Assembly (NCBI GenBank): GCA_963780545.1
Contig: CAWACK010000026.1
Location: forward strand, 72,350 to 136,349
Direction: 5' to 3'
Length of the DNA: 64,000 nucleotides
Source of the DNA: UBA8941 sp963780545
GTDB lineage: Archaea; Thermoproteota; Bathyarchaeia; TCS64
The notes beneath the pieces were generated by a model. It was not told the origin of the DNA. It saw nothing but the letters and a program-made list of their open reading frames with translations, and searched no databases. Numbering within the stretch: the first letter of the stretch is position 1; each line of letters starts with the position of its first letter. Shown here one piece after another: positions 8,301 through 16,999 of the stretch. The position numbers were made by a program, and so were the translations under genes.

Positions 8301-9449
8301 ATGACTAGCACAGCTCATCTTGAAGAGACCCTGATAGGCGTCTTCGCCCTGACACCCGAGGGGAGAATCATCGAGAAGGCCTTCTACCCGAAGGAGCCAG
8401 AGAAGATAGCTCGCGCTATCACACGGCAGAGGAACGGAGAGGTGACTAAAGAGGTAATAAAAGTCGTCGAGGGGCTCGCCAAGAGGGGTTTTGACGTCGT
8501 CACAACAACTAACGCCGAGCTCGCCGAGACACTCAAAGTCGAGAACGCTCTGGAGGTAGAGCTTGTCGATTCCGAGCTTGGCGATAAGCTTAGGGAGAAC
8601 CTCCCCACCCTAGCGGTTCAAGGGGGGCTCGTGAAGACTGAGGAGGAGTTCTACGAGCTTACAAGGAGTGTCTCTACTATCCTCACACGCAGCGCAGTAA
8701 AGGACGCTCTCGGCGGTAGGGAGGCACTTATCACCCAGACAGTTCAGCTCCTAGGCGAACTCGACACCTCACTTAATGGTCTGAGTAGCCGAGTTAGGGA
8801 ATGGTATGGCTTACACTACCCCGAGTTAAGCAGAATTGTCAGAGATCACAAATCCTATTTAGCGTTCATCACAGAGATCGGAGACCGCTCCGCTGTTACA
8901 AAGGAAAAATTAGAGGCACTAGGGCTTCAAAGGCGCGAGGTCACCGGGATTCTCAAAGGATCGGAGGTCTCAATGGGGGCGACCCTAGGCGAGGAGGACC
9001 TCGCTGAGGTCAAGCGCTTAGCTCAGCAAGCCCTCGCCTTATACGATTATCGTGTTAAGCTTACTGAATATATCTCAAGTCTCGCCGAGGAGATTGCGCC
9101 CAATGTCTCGATCATCGCAGGTCCGACCCTCGCCGCGAAATTGATAGAGAGGGCAGGGGGACTCCGCAAGCTGGCGATGATGCCCTCCAGTACACTGCAG
9201 ATAATCGGTGCCGAAAAGGCGTTATACAGGTCTATTAAAACGAAGTCGCGTCCACCCAAACATGGACTGATCTTCCAGCACCCCTATGTCAACGGCGCAC
9301 CCAGAGGATTGAGGGGAATAAGGGCCCGCCATCTAGCCGCAAAGCTCTCGATAGCTGCGAGGGCGGACGCCTTCTCGGGAAATCTGATAGCGGATCAGCT
9401 GAAGAAAGATCTGGAAGAGGCTGCGAAGCCTAACCTCTCTTCACTGTAA
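8301..9449 (+). CDS. nop5: C/D box RNP protein Nop5 (Nop56/58 homologue)
   Basis: Nop5 bridges fibrillarin and L7Ae on box C/D guide RNAs that direct 2'-O-methylation of rRNA and tRNA. The protein has an N-terminal fibrillarin-binding domain, a long coiled coil in the middle and the Nop domain with the conserved region around NVSIIAGPTLAAKLIERAG, IGAEKALYRS and KHGLIFQHPYV. 382 residues is typical of archaea, and it lacks the long KKE/D tail of eukaryotes. ATG 8301 is preceded by GGAGG (8289-8293) at 7 bases. Its partner flpA lies about 640 bases downstream rather than adjacent. The 3' end overlaps convergent alba by 20 bases. Confidence 0.95.
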   Translation: MTSTAHLEETLIGVFALTPEGRIIEKAFYPKEPEKIARAITRQRNGEVTKEVIKVVEGLAKRGFDVVTTTNAELAETLKVENALEVELVDSELGDKLRENLPTLAVQGGLVKTEEEFYELTRSVSTILTRSAVKDALGGREALITQTVQLLGELDTSLNGLSSRVREWYGLHYPELSRIVRDHKSYLAFITEIGDRSAVTKEKLEALGLQRREVTGILKGSEVSMGATLGEEDLAEVKRLAQQALALYDYRVKLTEYISSLAEEIAPNVSIIAGPTLAAKLIERAGGLRKLAMMPSSTLQIIGAEKALYRSIKTKSRPPKHGLIFQHPYVNGAPRGLRGIRARHLAAKLSIAARADAFSGNLIADQLKKDLEEAAKPNLSSL

Positions 9450-9693
9450 TTGAGATCGTGGAGACATTCCGTTCACCGTTTTCACCTTGGAGCTTCTCAG
9501 TACCGATCTCTATGCCTTCGATATGGAGGTCTGTGAAGAACCTCCTCCTGCTCACCTCGACGACATCAACGGCGCTGGTTATCGCCCTACCTCGTGCAAC
9601 AACATTAACTGTCCCAGACCTCTGGAGAGCGGATGCGATAGCTGTCACATAGTTCAGTATCGGCTTCGAGCCGACGTAAATGTTCTCTGACAT
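9430..9693 (-). CDS. albA: Alba-family DNA/RNA-binding protein
   Basis: Alba is a small dimeric chromatin and RNA-binding protein of archaea. The sequence has the family hallmarks: IYVGSKPILNYV at the N-terminus, with the Lys of the acetylation-site region, the highly conserved ARGRAITSAVDVVEV segment, and the final strands NVSTISITVKRG. I chose ATG 9693, since SEN-I-YVG is the usual opening and GGTGA lies just upstream; an in-frame GTG at 9699 would add two residues. It is transcribed toward nop5 and overlaps its end. It sits between the two box C/D protein genes. Confidence 0.95.
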   Translation of the reverse strand: MSENIYVGSKPILNYVTAIASALQRSGTVNVVARGRAITSAVDVVEVSRRRFFTDLHIEGIEIGTEKLQGENGERNVSTISITVKRG

Positions 9694-9816
9694 GTTCACC
9701 AGATGCGAGACGCTGTGTAGCCTCTTAAACTATACTACCCAATGTAGATTAATAGTTGGGGACACCCTGAAAGATTTAAACATCGGCAACCATGGATAAT
9801 TCCCGAGGCGATTAGG

Positions 9817-10080
9817 GTGTCGACTTTCTCCGAGGCATTCCAGGAGAAATTTGGGCGGAAAGATTGTCCATTCATCTTCGACTGCAACTTCGAGATCACA
9901 AAGGATTTTTTCACACGTGTCTGTAAGACCTCTGCTTACCCTAATTGTCACAACTTCGCTAAACGCGTCGGCGAGCTACAAGTCCCGATGACTTGGTTGC
10001 AGAAGCTGGCTGTGGATCAGGCAAGGGTGATCGAAGCCGCAGGCCCCGACGTGGAGGCGGCTGATCAGACGCAGAGGTAA
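9817..10080 (+). CDS. Small four-cysteine protein upstream of fibrillarin
   Basis: The protein has 87 residues and starts at GTG 9817. Its N-terminal half contains four Cys with spacing C-x5-C-x12-C-x6-C (C17, C23, C36, C43), C43 being followed by His, which suggests one bound metal or Fe-S cluster. The C-terminal half is a helix with WLQKLAVDQARVIEAAG and a polar tail. A TATA-like TTTAAA at 9774-9779 would give a short leader. The stop lies 7 bases before the flpA start, so the two are probably cotranscribed. I do not recognise the family; the position between nop5 and flpA invites a link to RNA modification, which is only inference. Confidence 0.6.
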   Translation: MSTFSEAFQEKFGRKDCPFIFDCNFEITKDFFTRVCKTSAYPNCHNFAKRVGELQVPMTWLQKLAVDQARVIEAAGPDVEAADQTQR

Positions 10081-10087
10081 AGCCCTA

Positions 10088-10774
10088 TTGGGTTTAACCG
10101 TGGTTGAGCATACACCTGGCGTCTATTTCATAGAGAAGGATGACCAAAGGCTCCTCGCTACAAGGAATTTGGTTCCTGGGCGTAAGGTATATGGCGAGGA
10201 GCTTGTAACTGTGGGCGGAATCGAGTATCGCCTCTGGAACCCCTCGAGGAGTAAGCTTGGCGCAGCTATAATTAAAGGTCTAAAGAGAAATCCCATCAAG
10301 CTTAGTTCGAAGGTTCTCTATCTCGGCGTTGCCTCAGGGACAACCTGCAGCCACGTCTCCGACATTATCGGGGACTCTGGTCACGTCTGGGGGGTCGACT
10401 TCGCCCCACGCCCGATAAGGGACCTAATTGATCACGTAGCTAGGTATAGGATGAACATTTCACCAATCCTCGGTGACGCTCGCCAACCTCAGGGATATGC
10501 CCAGTTGGTATCTAAAGTCGAGGTTATCTTCGCTGATGTCGCTCAGCCTGACCAGGCGGAGATTGTAATTAAAAACGCTAAGTTGTTTCTTAGGAGAGGA
10601 GGATATGCTATGCTGTCAATAAAGTCGAGGAGCATCAACGTTTCGAGAAATCCAAGGGAGATCTACGCGGAGCAGGTCGCCGTTCTGGAGAGAGCGGGCT
10701 TCAGGATTGAGGAACTCGTTGAGCTGGACCCATTAGAAGTGGATCACGCGCTCACACTCGCTAGTCTCGTCTGA
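10088..10774 (+). CDS. flpA: Fibrillarin-like rRNA/tRNA 2'-O-methyltransferase
   Basis: FlpA is the SAM-dependent methyltransferase of the box C/D RNP. Typical motifs are present: GEELVTVGGIEYRLWNPSRS, KLGAAIIKGL, VLYLGVASGTTCSHVSD (SAM-binding loop), VWGVDFAPRP, and the catalytic-region VEVIFADVAQPDQAEI and YAMLSIKSRSI. 228 residues is normal. I accept TTG 10088 because AGAGGT (10073-10078) is placed 9 bases upstream; GTG 10100 is an alternative. The end overlaps convergent rnhB by 31 bases. Confidence 0.95.
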   Translation: MGLTVVEHTPGVYFIEKDDQRLLATRNLVPGRKVYGEELVTVGGIEYRLWNPSRSKLGAAIIKGLKRNPIKLSSKVLYLGVASGTTCSHVSDIIGDSGHVWGVDFAPRPIRDLIDHVARYRMNISPILGDARQPQGYAQLVSKVEVIFADVAQPDQAEIVIKNAKLFLRRGGYAMLSIKSRSINVSRNPREIYAEQVAVLERAGFRIEELVELDPLEVDHALTLASLV

Positions 10775-11412
10775 GCAGCGTCGCGCTTTATCTTGATGAC
10801 AGGCTTCCACGAGCAACGCACAAAAGGCGGCCAATCCCCGTGCTCCTTATGCCAGGACTCGAGCCACTTTATGGTTTTGTCGTCACTGGGATAGCCAGAA
10901 TTGAAGTCACCGAATTCCTCCCTTAGACCAGCGACTATCGTATCCCTCCTAACTTTGGCGAGGATCGAAGCCGCAGAGACGACTGGATATGTATCATCAG
11001 CTTTATGCTCGCAAACCAATCTTGGCTGGGCAGGAAGGAGTTTAAGGATGGTCGCTGCGAATCTCGCCTCGTCCACATCCGAAGCGTCGACGTACGCCTC
11101 CTCGGGACCGAGATCCCTAATGACGCTGGCCATAGCTACGGCTTCCAGATAGTTTAGCCTCCTCAGCTTGATGCCGCGAGAGACCACAGCGTCTATGGCG
11201 CTGGGAGAAATCTCAAAAAATTTCACTCCGGAGGCGAGTGATTGGATCCCGTCCACGAGTCTCTCACGCTTCCTTGCAGTCAGCTTTTTCGAGTCCTTGA
11301 CCCCGAGCTCGATGAGCATGGGGATCTTGTCGTCGGGGAAGGAGACCCCAGCGACGACAAGCGGACCAATAGCACAGCCTCTTCCCGCTTCGTCGACCCC
11401 GACGACCCGCAT
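10744..11412 (-). CDS. rnhB: Ribonuclease HII
   Basis: This enzyme cleaves the RNA strand of RNA-DNA hybrids and removes ribonucleotides from DNA. The N-terminal VVGVDEAGRGCAIGPLVVAG holds the first two acidic residues (D7, E8) and the GRG loop; later acidic positions lie in EEAYVDASDVDE and the conserved EHKADDTYPVVSAASILAKV. 222 residues fits archaeal RNase HII. ATG 11412 begins the protein directly with the conserved strand. It is convergent with flpA. Confidence 0.95.
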   Translation of the reverse strand: MRVVGVDEAGRGCAIGPLVVAGVSFPDDKIPMLIELGVKDSKKLTARKRERLVDGIQSLASGVKFFEISPSAIDAVVSRGIKLRRLNYLEAVAMASVIRDLGPEEAYVDASDVDEARFAATILKLLPAQPRLVCEHKADDTYPVVSAASILAKVRRDTIVAGLREEFGDFNSGYPSDDKTIKWLESWHKEHGDWPPFVRCSWKPVIKIKRDAAQTRLASVSA

Positions 11413-11616
11413 GGCTCTATCTTATCTTTGTCTTAATTAAAAGGCTAACCTGCGAGTTCACTGTAAATCACAGGGTGGTGTTAGCTTCAACCTTTAGCTG
11501 CTTCGCTTCCCGTTTCGGATCGTTTTAAAGGGGAGTGTTGAGGGGGAATATGCATCTCAATGGTCCAAAAAGCCCATTGGATGATTGACCTTCATCTAAA
11601 GATCTAAATTATTTAA

Positions 11617-13128
11617 CTATTCCTCGTCTACTCTTTTTAGCTCTGTAATACCGAGCATACTTAGATCGAGGGGAAAAATAGGACGTCGAATCTTCCTGAA
11701 ATTGAAGCTGGCGAGACGAGGACTAGTTAGACCAGGCGTGTCGAGTTCGATGACCTCCTTCGCTATTGGTTCATGACTTGCACGGAAGTGAACGGATGAT
11801 TTGACTACGATGAATTTTGCGTCGGTTGGTTCGATACCCTGACTCCTGTAGAGTTCGAGGTCGAGGGGCTGGAGCCGTTTCGATGTTATGATGATGTCAT
11901 TACCCGCGACTTGGAGAACTGCCGTAAGCCCCATGTCTGTTTCTGAGCCTGTGCCCATAGGTCCTTTCACTATCCATCGACCATCACTGACGCTTCTAAC
12001 ACGGGCTTTGATTTTCAGAGGCTTCCCATGGAATTTATCTGTGTGGCCGCCGAGACTAACATCTATCTCTTTCCCCGGACCGGCTTTTTGGGCCTTCACC
12101 GCTACGACAGGATCCCATACGACGCCAAAAATGCCACCGGTAAGCCCCTCATCTAGCACAGCCTTGAGTACAACCGTGCCATCGCAGGGAGCCCCCCCGC
12201 CTGGGTTGTCGCCTATATCTGCGAGGACGATAGGTCCTTCCTTAGCATCTTTTACCTTTCTCAAAGCCTCCCTGACCTGCGTAGGCCTAACTAGGAAATC
12301 TCGGCGTAGGTTCCATGCGATGTCGCTGAGCTCCTGTGCAAGATTATCGGCGAGTTTTTGATCGTTGTTAGTTATGACTATAAAGCTCATACCAGCTTCC
12401 TTGATGTCGCTCCAAGGGAAGCCAGCGGCAACTGTTATTGACTCAACGCCAGGGATCTGCTCCATCCTATGTGCCTCCTCTAAAAGGCGAGTCATGGGGT
12501 AGCGTCCAGTAAACTGGGCTTGAAGTGCAGGTAGCATCGGGGGTTGCCTTAGTGCCCTAGTAGGTTTGAGTTTGCCATCGAGTATCTTAGCAAGGAGGTC
12601 GATCGACTCGACGGCACGCTCATACTCGTCTATATGCGGGTAAGTGTCGTAACCTACGAGGATATCAGCCTCCCTTATCATCTTCTCGGTGTAGTTAGCG
12701 TGGAGGTCGAAGCTAGCCACCAGAGGTTTTTTACCTATTAGTCTTCTGATCTCCCCGAGAACATCTCCCTCGACATCATCATGCTTCTCAGCGACCGCTG
12801 CACCATGCAGGTGGACAGCAACCCCGTCAAAGGGTTTTGACACCCTGATGCCATCGAGAATGTTCCCGAGGATCGTTTCGTACGCCTCCTCGGTGATTAT
12901 GCCACTAGGAGTCGCAGAGGCGTGGACAGTCTGAATGAGCTCGAAGTCGTGTTTTTCGCAGCCGTCGATTATTCCGCCAGCTGCTGTCTTCGTCCCCCTG
13001 AACTTTTGGGTTATTTCGTCGCCGTGAAAGAGGTGATGGTTTCTAAACTGGGAAAGATCGGTCTTGATGCTGGAGAGGATATTAGTCTCGTGAGAGAAGA
13101 GACCGGTTACTATCTTCTTTGAGACCAT
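11617..13128 (-). CDS. M81-family metallopeptidase-like protein (MlrC/microcystinase C family)
   Basis: The family is named for MlrC of the microcystin-degrading pathway; most members act on unknown substrates. The opening GLFSHETNILSS carries the conserved HE of this family, and SFDLHANYTEKM (near residue 155) holds the D-x-H-x-N metal-site motif. The C-terminal half has the DNPGGGAPCDGT loop typical of the family. The length of 503 residues matches. It starts at ATG 13128. The gene stands alone, with about 200 bases free downstream and ogt upstream. A role in small peptide or amide hydrolysis is family knowledge; the substrate is unknown. Confidence 0.85.
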   Translation of the reverse strand: MVSKKIVTGLFSHETNILSSIKTDLSQFRNHHLFHGDEITQKFRGTKTAAGGIIDGCEKHDFELIQTVHASATPSGIITEEAYETILGNILDGIRVSKPFDGVAVHLHGAAVAEKHDDVEGDVLGEIRRLIGKKPLVASFDLHANYTEKMIREADILVGYDTYPHIDEYERAVESIDLLAKILDGKLKPTRALRQPPMLPALQAQFTGRYPMTRLLEEAHRMEQIPGVESITVAAGFPWSDIKEAGMSFIVITNNDQKLADNLAQELSDIAWNLRRDFLVRPTQVREALRKVKDAKEGPIVLADIGDNPGGGAPCDGTVVLKAVLDEGLTGGIFGVVWDPVVAVKAQKAGPGKEIDVSLGGHTDKFHGKPLKIKARVRSVSDGRWIVKGPMGTGSETDMGLTAVLQVAGNDIIITSKRLQPLDLELYRSQGIEPTDAKFIVVKSSVHFRASHEPIAKEVIELDTPGLTSPRLASFNFRKIRRPIFPLDLSMLGITELKRVDEE

Positions 13129-13165
13129 GCTTGAAGATCATAGTCAAGTGGGAAAACGTTAGCGG

Positions 13166-13717
13166 TCACGTAAAGAACTGGCGGAGGTCGATGTCCTTCT
13201 CCGGGGTGCCCTTCGAGGTTTCAAATATCCCCTCATATATTAGGAGCCTTCTCTTCAATTCGAGGCCAGAGCTGAAACCACCTAAACCACCATTCGAAGC
13301 AACGACTCTGTGACAGGGAACTATGAGGCTTATTGGGTTGTCTCCCACTGCGTTTCCCACAGCACGAACGGCCTTTGGGCGCCCGACCTGTTTCGCGATC
13401 CTACCGTAGCTGGAAAGTTTCCCATTGGGAATAGAATAGATAGCTTTCCAGACGTCGACTTGGAACTGTGTACCCCGCATGTCGAAGGGGACCTTAAAGA
13501 TCAGTTTTTCGCCCTGAAAGTATCGGTCGAGCTGCTTCTTCAGCTCCTTGAACCTACTAGAGTCCTCGACGTACTCGGCCTTTATATGCTCCCTTAGTTC
13601 CTTCCTGAAGCCCTCCTTGCTGCCTGAAATGTTAAATTGGACGAGCCCTTTCTCCGATGCTGCGGCCCACATAATACCCATCGGCGTCTCTAACCCAGAA
13701 TAGTAGATCTTCTCCAT
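13166..13717 (-). CDS. ogt: Methylated-DNA--protein-cysteine methyltransferase
   Basis: A suicide repair protein that transfers the alkyl group of O6-alkylguanine to a Cys. The acceptor is C135 in LIVPCHRVVA, preceded by the helix-turn-helix DNA-binding part (LSSYGRIAKQVGRPKAVRAVG) with the Arg finger. The N-terminal ~80 residues form the small ribonuclease H-like domain seen in the family. 183 residues is normal. It starts with ATG 13717, directly preceded by GGTGAG. Confidence 0.95.
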   Translation of the reverse strand: MEKIYYSGLETPMGIMWAAASEKGLVQFNISGSKEGFRKELREHIKAEYVEDSSRFKELKKQLDRYFQGEKLIFKVPFDMRGTQFQVDVWKAIYSIPNGKLSSYGRIAKQVGRPKAVRAVGNAVGDNPISLIVPCHRVVASNGGLGGFSSGLELKRRLLIYEGIFETSKGTPEKDIDLRQFFT

Positions 13718-13798
13718 TTTCTCACCATCCTTATACCTGTGAGTTACCCTGTCCTGTTGGATCCCTGAACTAATAATAAAACACTGAGGTGAAATAGT

Positions 13799-14383
13799 TT
13801 GAATAGTCGTAAGCTGGTTCTAGCATCAACGTCGCCAAGGAGAAGTAGTCTTCTGATGCAGCTCGGCGTCGAATTCGATGTTGTCGATCCAGGTAATGCA
13901 GAAAACAGCATTGAACTTGATCCAGAAAATCACGTGATGGAGCACGCATTGTGCAAAGCAAAGGCTGTTGCAGAGAATTACCCAGATAGATTAGTCATAG
14001 CGGCTGACACGATTGTGGTTTTCATGGGAAGAATCCTGGAGAAGCCTCGGAACCGGGAGGAGGCAAAAGAGATGCTACGAGCCTTGGGAAATAAAACCCA
14101 CATGGTCATCTCAGCTGTTGCTATCGTCGAGAAGGGCAAGGGAATTACTGACGTTAGGACGGAGAAGACTAAAGTCACCATGATGGGACTCAACGAAGAT
14201 GAGATCGAGACCTATGTCGCGACGGGAGAGCCGATGGATAAAGCTGGCGCATATGCGGCTCAGGGTGTCGGTGCTGTCATAATCGAAAGGGTTGATGGAT
14301 GTTTCTACAATGTTGTGGGCCTACCTCTCAATCTGCTTCACCGAATGCTTAAGGAAGTAGGATACAACACACTACTGGTTTAG
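13799..14383 (+). CDS. maf: Maf-family nucleoside triphosphate pyrophosphatase
   Basis: Maf proteins hydrolyse dTTP/UTP or modified nucleotides to the monophosphate. The signature LVLASTSPRRSSLL at residues 6-19 and the downstream motifs AADTIVV, EKPRNREEAKEML and GAYAAQGVGAVIIERVDG are all present. 194 residues is standard. The start is TTG 13799 with GAGGTG 9 bases upstream. The gene is divergent from ogt, 81 bases away. Confidence 0.93.
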   Translation: MNSRKLVLASTSPRRSSLLMQLGVEFDVVDPGNAENSIELDPENHVMEHALCKAKAVAENYPDRLVIAADTIVVFMGRILEKPRNREEAKEMLRALGNKTHMVISAVAIVEKGKGITDVRTEKTKVTMMGLNEDEIETYVATGEPMDKAGAYAAQGVGAVIIERVDGCFYNVVGLPLNLLHRMLKEVGYNTLLV

Positions 14384-14445
14384 TGCACACCTTTAATAGG
14401 CTCTAAAAAATCCAGGAATCAAAAATAGGCTGTTCTTAAGCTGTC

Positions 14446-14628
14446 TTATGGCTCGACAGTGATAGCCTGTGTTGGACAGCTGTTTACGCACGCCATGCAA
14501 GCAATGCAGTCCGTGGCCCGTGTAGGTTGGGATTTTCCTCCGACTAGGTCGTAGACGTTCATTGGACAGACATCCACACAGGTGCCCTCTCCATCACATT
14601 TATTCTGGTCTACTGTGACTGTAGGCAT
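14446..14628 (-). CDS. Ferredoxin, predicted [3Fe-4S][4Fe-4S] type
   Basis: A 60-residue dicluster ferredoxin. The C-terminal motif is complete (CIACMACVNSCP). In the N-terminal motif, KCDGEGTCVDVCP, the second Cys position is Glu (E14), so that cluster has only three Cys of the usual four; in Sulfolobus-type ferredoxins the same kind of acidic replacement goes with a [3Fe-4S] cluster. It starts at ATG 14628. It stands alone, with AT-rich flanks. It is a plausible electron acceptor for the pyruvate:ferredoxin oxidoreductase at 44-47 kb, which is inference. Confidence 0.9.
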   Translation of the reverse strand: MPTVTVDQNKCDGEGTCVDVCPMNVYDLVGGKSQPTRATDCIACMACVNSCPTQAITVEP

Positions 14629-14754
14629 ATATTCACACCTCTCCTTACCACGGAGGCGAGGCTTTAAAACCGTTTCTCAGGTTTGTGTTTTTTTTGTGGG
14701 TGGCGCGAGGGGTTTAGTAGTTATCCGATATGTTGTACCGCACACTTCTGGACA

Positions 14755-14778
14755 TTATTAAAAAAAGTTTTTTAAACC
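14755..14778 (-). terminator. Poly-T termination signal after the 2-hydroxyacid dehydrogenase gene
   Basis: Read on the minus strand, the dehydrogenase stop (14772-14774) is followed at once by a run of seven T (14766-14760). The A-run and T-run also make a small AT-only inverted repeat (TTAAAAAA and TTTTTTAA). Archaeal termination is commonly at such T-tracts. Confidence 0.5.
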
Positions 14779-15728
14779 ACACTGTTGAATGATTTTCTCC
14801 CCTCTAGGACGTCTAGGACACCTTGAGCGACCTGGGTAGCCATTCTACGCATCGCCTCAAGACTGCTAGCGCTGAGGTGCGGCGCGAGTATTACATTATC
14901 CATACCTATGAGAGGGTTTTCCGGGGTAACGGGCTCCTGCTCGAAGACATCGAGGGCTACCGCGGCTATTCTGCCGCTCCGAAGTGCATCAACAAGAGCT
15001 GCCTCGTCTATGAGTTTTCCGCGTGCGGTGTTTACTATCATTGCTCCTTTTTTCATTGATGCTAATTCCTTCATACCGATTATATGGTAAGTCTGGGTTG
15101 TCACGGGGATGTGCAGTGTGATAATGTCGCTGCGGGTGAAGAGGTCGGGAAATTCAACCCACTCGAGCCCCAGCTCCCGTTCAAGATCGGGGCGCCGGGT
15201 CCTTGCCCAGTAAATGAGCTCCACATCAAAAGCTTTTAACCGCTTTGCCGTCTCGATGCCTATCCTGCCCATCCCGATGAGGCCGATAGTCTTCCCCATC
15301 AGCTCGACACCGATTAGGTCACTATACTTCCTTCCCCATTGCCCGGCTCGTACTGCCCTGTCGGATGCAACGATTCGCCGAGTCATTGATAACATCAGCG
15401 CTACCGTCATCTCGGCGACTGTAACGGAGAGCGCATCGGGTGTGTTGATAACAACCTTACCGAGCTCCCTCGCTGCTGTGAGATCGACGTGATCACAACC
15501 AATTCCATGTACTCCAATGACTTTAAGGCGGGGACTCGCCAACATAATCTCTCGTGTAACTCTGACTCCACCACGTGTAATGAATCCGTCAGCCCGAGGA
15601 GCGATATTAAGAAGTTCGTCTTCCCCTGATCCGGACGGAAGGTAAAGAACCTTAACATTATTACTCTCGAGGAGAGTTACTCCCGCCTCGTTGATGGGCT
15701 CTGTAATAACGACTGTCCATTGTGGCAT
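14772..15728 (-). CDS. D-isomer specific 2-hydroxyacid dehydrogenase
   Basis: NAD(P)-dependent dehydrogenase of the SerA/glyoxylate reductase family. The Rossmann motif GLIGMGRIG is followed by HIPVTTQTYHIIG, the catalytic-Arg segment NTARGKLIDEAALVDAL, the Glu in DVFEQEP and the catalytic His in APHLSASSLEA. At 318 residues it is the short form without a C-terminal ACT domain, so it may be either a phosphoglycerate dehydrogenase or a glyoxylate/hydroxypyruvate reductase; the sequence does not decide this. It starts at ATG 15728, just after the CBS-domain gene on the same strand. Confidence 0.88.
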   Translation of the reverse strand: MPQWTVVITEPINEAGVTLLESNNVKVLYLPSGSGEDELLNIAPRADGFITRGGVRVTREIMLASPRLKVIGVHGIGCDHVDLTAARELGKVVINTPDALSVTVAEMTVALMLSMTRRIVASDRAVRAGQWGRKYSDLIGVELMGKTIGLIGMGRIGIETAKRLKAFDVELIYWARTRRPDLERELGLEWVEFPDLFTRSDIITLHIPVTTQTYHIIGMKELASMKKGAMIVNTARGKLIDEAALVDALRSGRIAAVALDVFEQEPVTPENPLIGMDNVILAPHLSASSLEAMRRMATQVAQGVLDVLEGRKSFNSVV

Positions 15729-15769
15729 ATAGTGTCAAAGTATGAGTGGGTAGATTCTGGTTAAGAAAG

Positions 15770-16927
15770 TTAGGAGCGTCCTCTACCACGGCGCGGGGTT
15801 TTGTTGGGCAAATGCTTCGCTTTGACGAGCTCCTTCTCAAGAGCCTCAAGAAGGGCCTCAAAGGTCCCCAATAGGTCCCAGCCCTCCGCTTCGGTGTTGA
15901 ACTGCTCAGTCGGCGCTATCACCCTTACCGTCATCTGGTACCTTGTTCTCTCTCCGCCCTCATTGGTCTTCTTGATCTTCACATTGACCTCGTTGATGTC
16001 AGGGTGCATCCTGATCCCCTTCTTCACCACTTTGCGTATCTTCTCTTCGGCGACGCTTCTCTCGAAGAAGTCTTCCTTCGAGAGACCGACTATAGTGATT
16101 GGTAGCTCCTCCTCCTTGACAGGTTCAGCTATGAGAACTAAGAGTTCTCTAGGGGTTATGATTCCTTGTACCATATCCTTCTCGTCGACCACTAGACAAG
16201 CGCCCTTCTTGTGGCGCCTCATCCCCCTTGCGACGTCGAGGGTTGATGCATCGGGACCCACTGTCAATGGATTCTTATCCATGATCCCGCTGACGATACC
16301 AGGGTATTTTGTAATTTTTTCCCCTGCCCTCTCACCCACCCTGCTCCTACCGATGTTAACGTAGAAAATTTGGACGATATCCTGGGCTGTAACCATCCCT
16401 ACGAGTTTCCCATCCTTTGTGATAGGGAGGTGGCTGAAACCCTTGTCAAGCATTAACTTCCTCGCCTCCGCAACTTTCTCACCCACTTCAAGGGTTACCA
16501 CAGGCATCTTGGCAAGGTCCTTGACGGAAACGTTTTTGAGCGTATGGCAGTCTGCGAGAGCCTCCACGATGTCGACCTGGGAGATGATTCCCACAGGTTT
16601 CATGTTCTCAACTACAGGCAGGGCTCTCATGTTGATCCTAACGAGCTCAGCTGCTATTCCTTGGACCCAGCTATCGGATGTGACTGGCGTCATTGACTTC
16701 CAGAGTCTCTCCACCTTAGTTTGCTCCTGCTGCTCCACGTTGAGGAGGTCACGAATAGTTACGAGCCCCACCTTGCCGCCACCTGAGACAATTGCTTCGT
16801 AGCGCCCAGTCTTTAGGAGTTCACCCCTAACTTGACTTACTGTGTCTTCGGGAGTGAAGATGCTTACCCGCCTGCTAAGCAGTTCAGATATCTCTGTTTT
16901 TCCAAGTTCCTCGATTGTTGTTGACAA
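15770..16927 (-). CDS. Four-CBS-domain protein with C-terminal hibernation-factor-like domain
   Basis: The protein has 385 residues. Residues ~1-270 hold four CBS repeats (for example VGLVTIRDLLNV, PVGIISQVDIVEAL, LVGMVTAQDIVQIF, VQGIITPRELLVLI), which bind adenine nucleotides. The last ~110 residues are different: SVAEEKIRKVVKKGIRMHPD, then NEVNVKIKK, RYQMTVRVIAP and WDLLGTFEALLEALEKEL, an arrangement of helix, strands and amphipathic helix like the S30AE/HPF ribosome hibernation domain, followed by a basic RRGRGRS tail. I infer an energy-sensing ribosome-binding protein. The start is TTG 16927. The same-strand neighbour 41 bases downstream is the 2-hydroxyacid dehydrogenase. Confidence 0.8.
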   Translation of the reverse strand: MSTTIEELGKTEISELLSRRVSIFTPEDTVSQVRGELLKTGRYEAIVSGGGKVGLVTIRDLLNVEQQEQTKVERLWKSMTPVTSDSWVQGIAAELVRINMRALPVVENMKPVGIISQVDIVEALADCHTLKNVSVKDLAKMPVVTLEVGEKVAEARKLMLDKGFSHLPITKDGKLVGMVTAQDIVQIFYVNIGRSRVGERAGEKITKYPGIVSGIMDKNPLTVGPDASTLDVARGMRRHKKGACLVVDEKDMVQGIITPRELLVLIAEPVKEEELPITIVGLSKEDFFERSVAEEKIRKVVKKGIRMHPDINEVNVKIKKTNEGGERTRYQMTVRVIAPTEQFNTEAEGWDLLGTFEALLEALEKELVKAKHLPNKTPRRGRGRS

Positions 16928-16999
16928 GCCCAGAACCTCAAAAAGTATCTCTCTCTGGCGGGTTAAATAGTTGCATCTATTGGAAATATTATACCCGAG

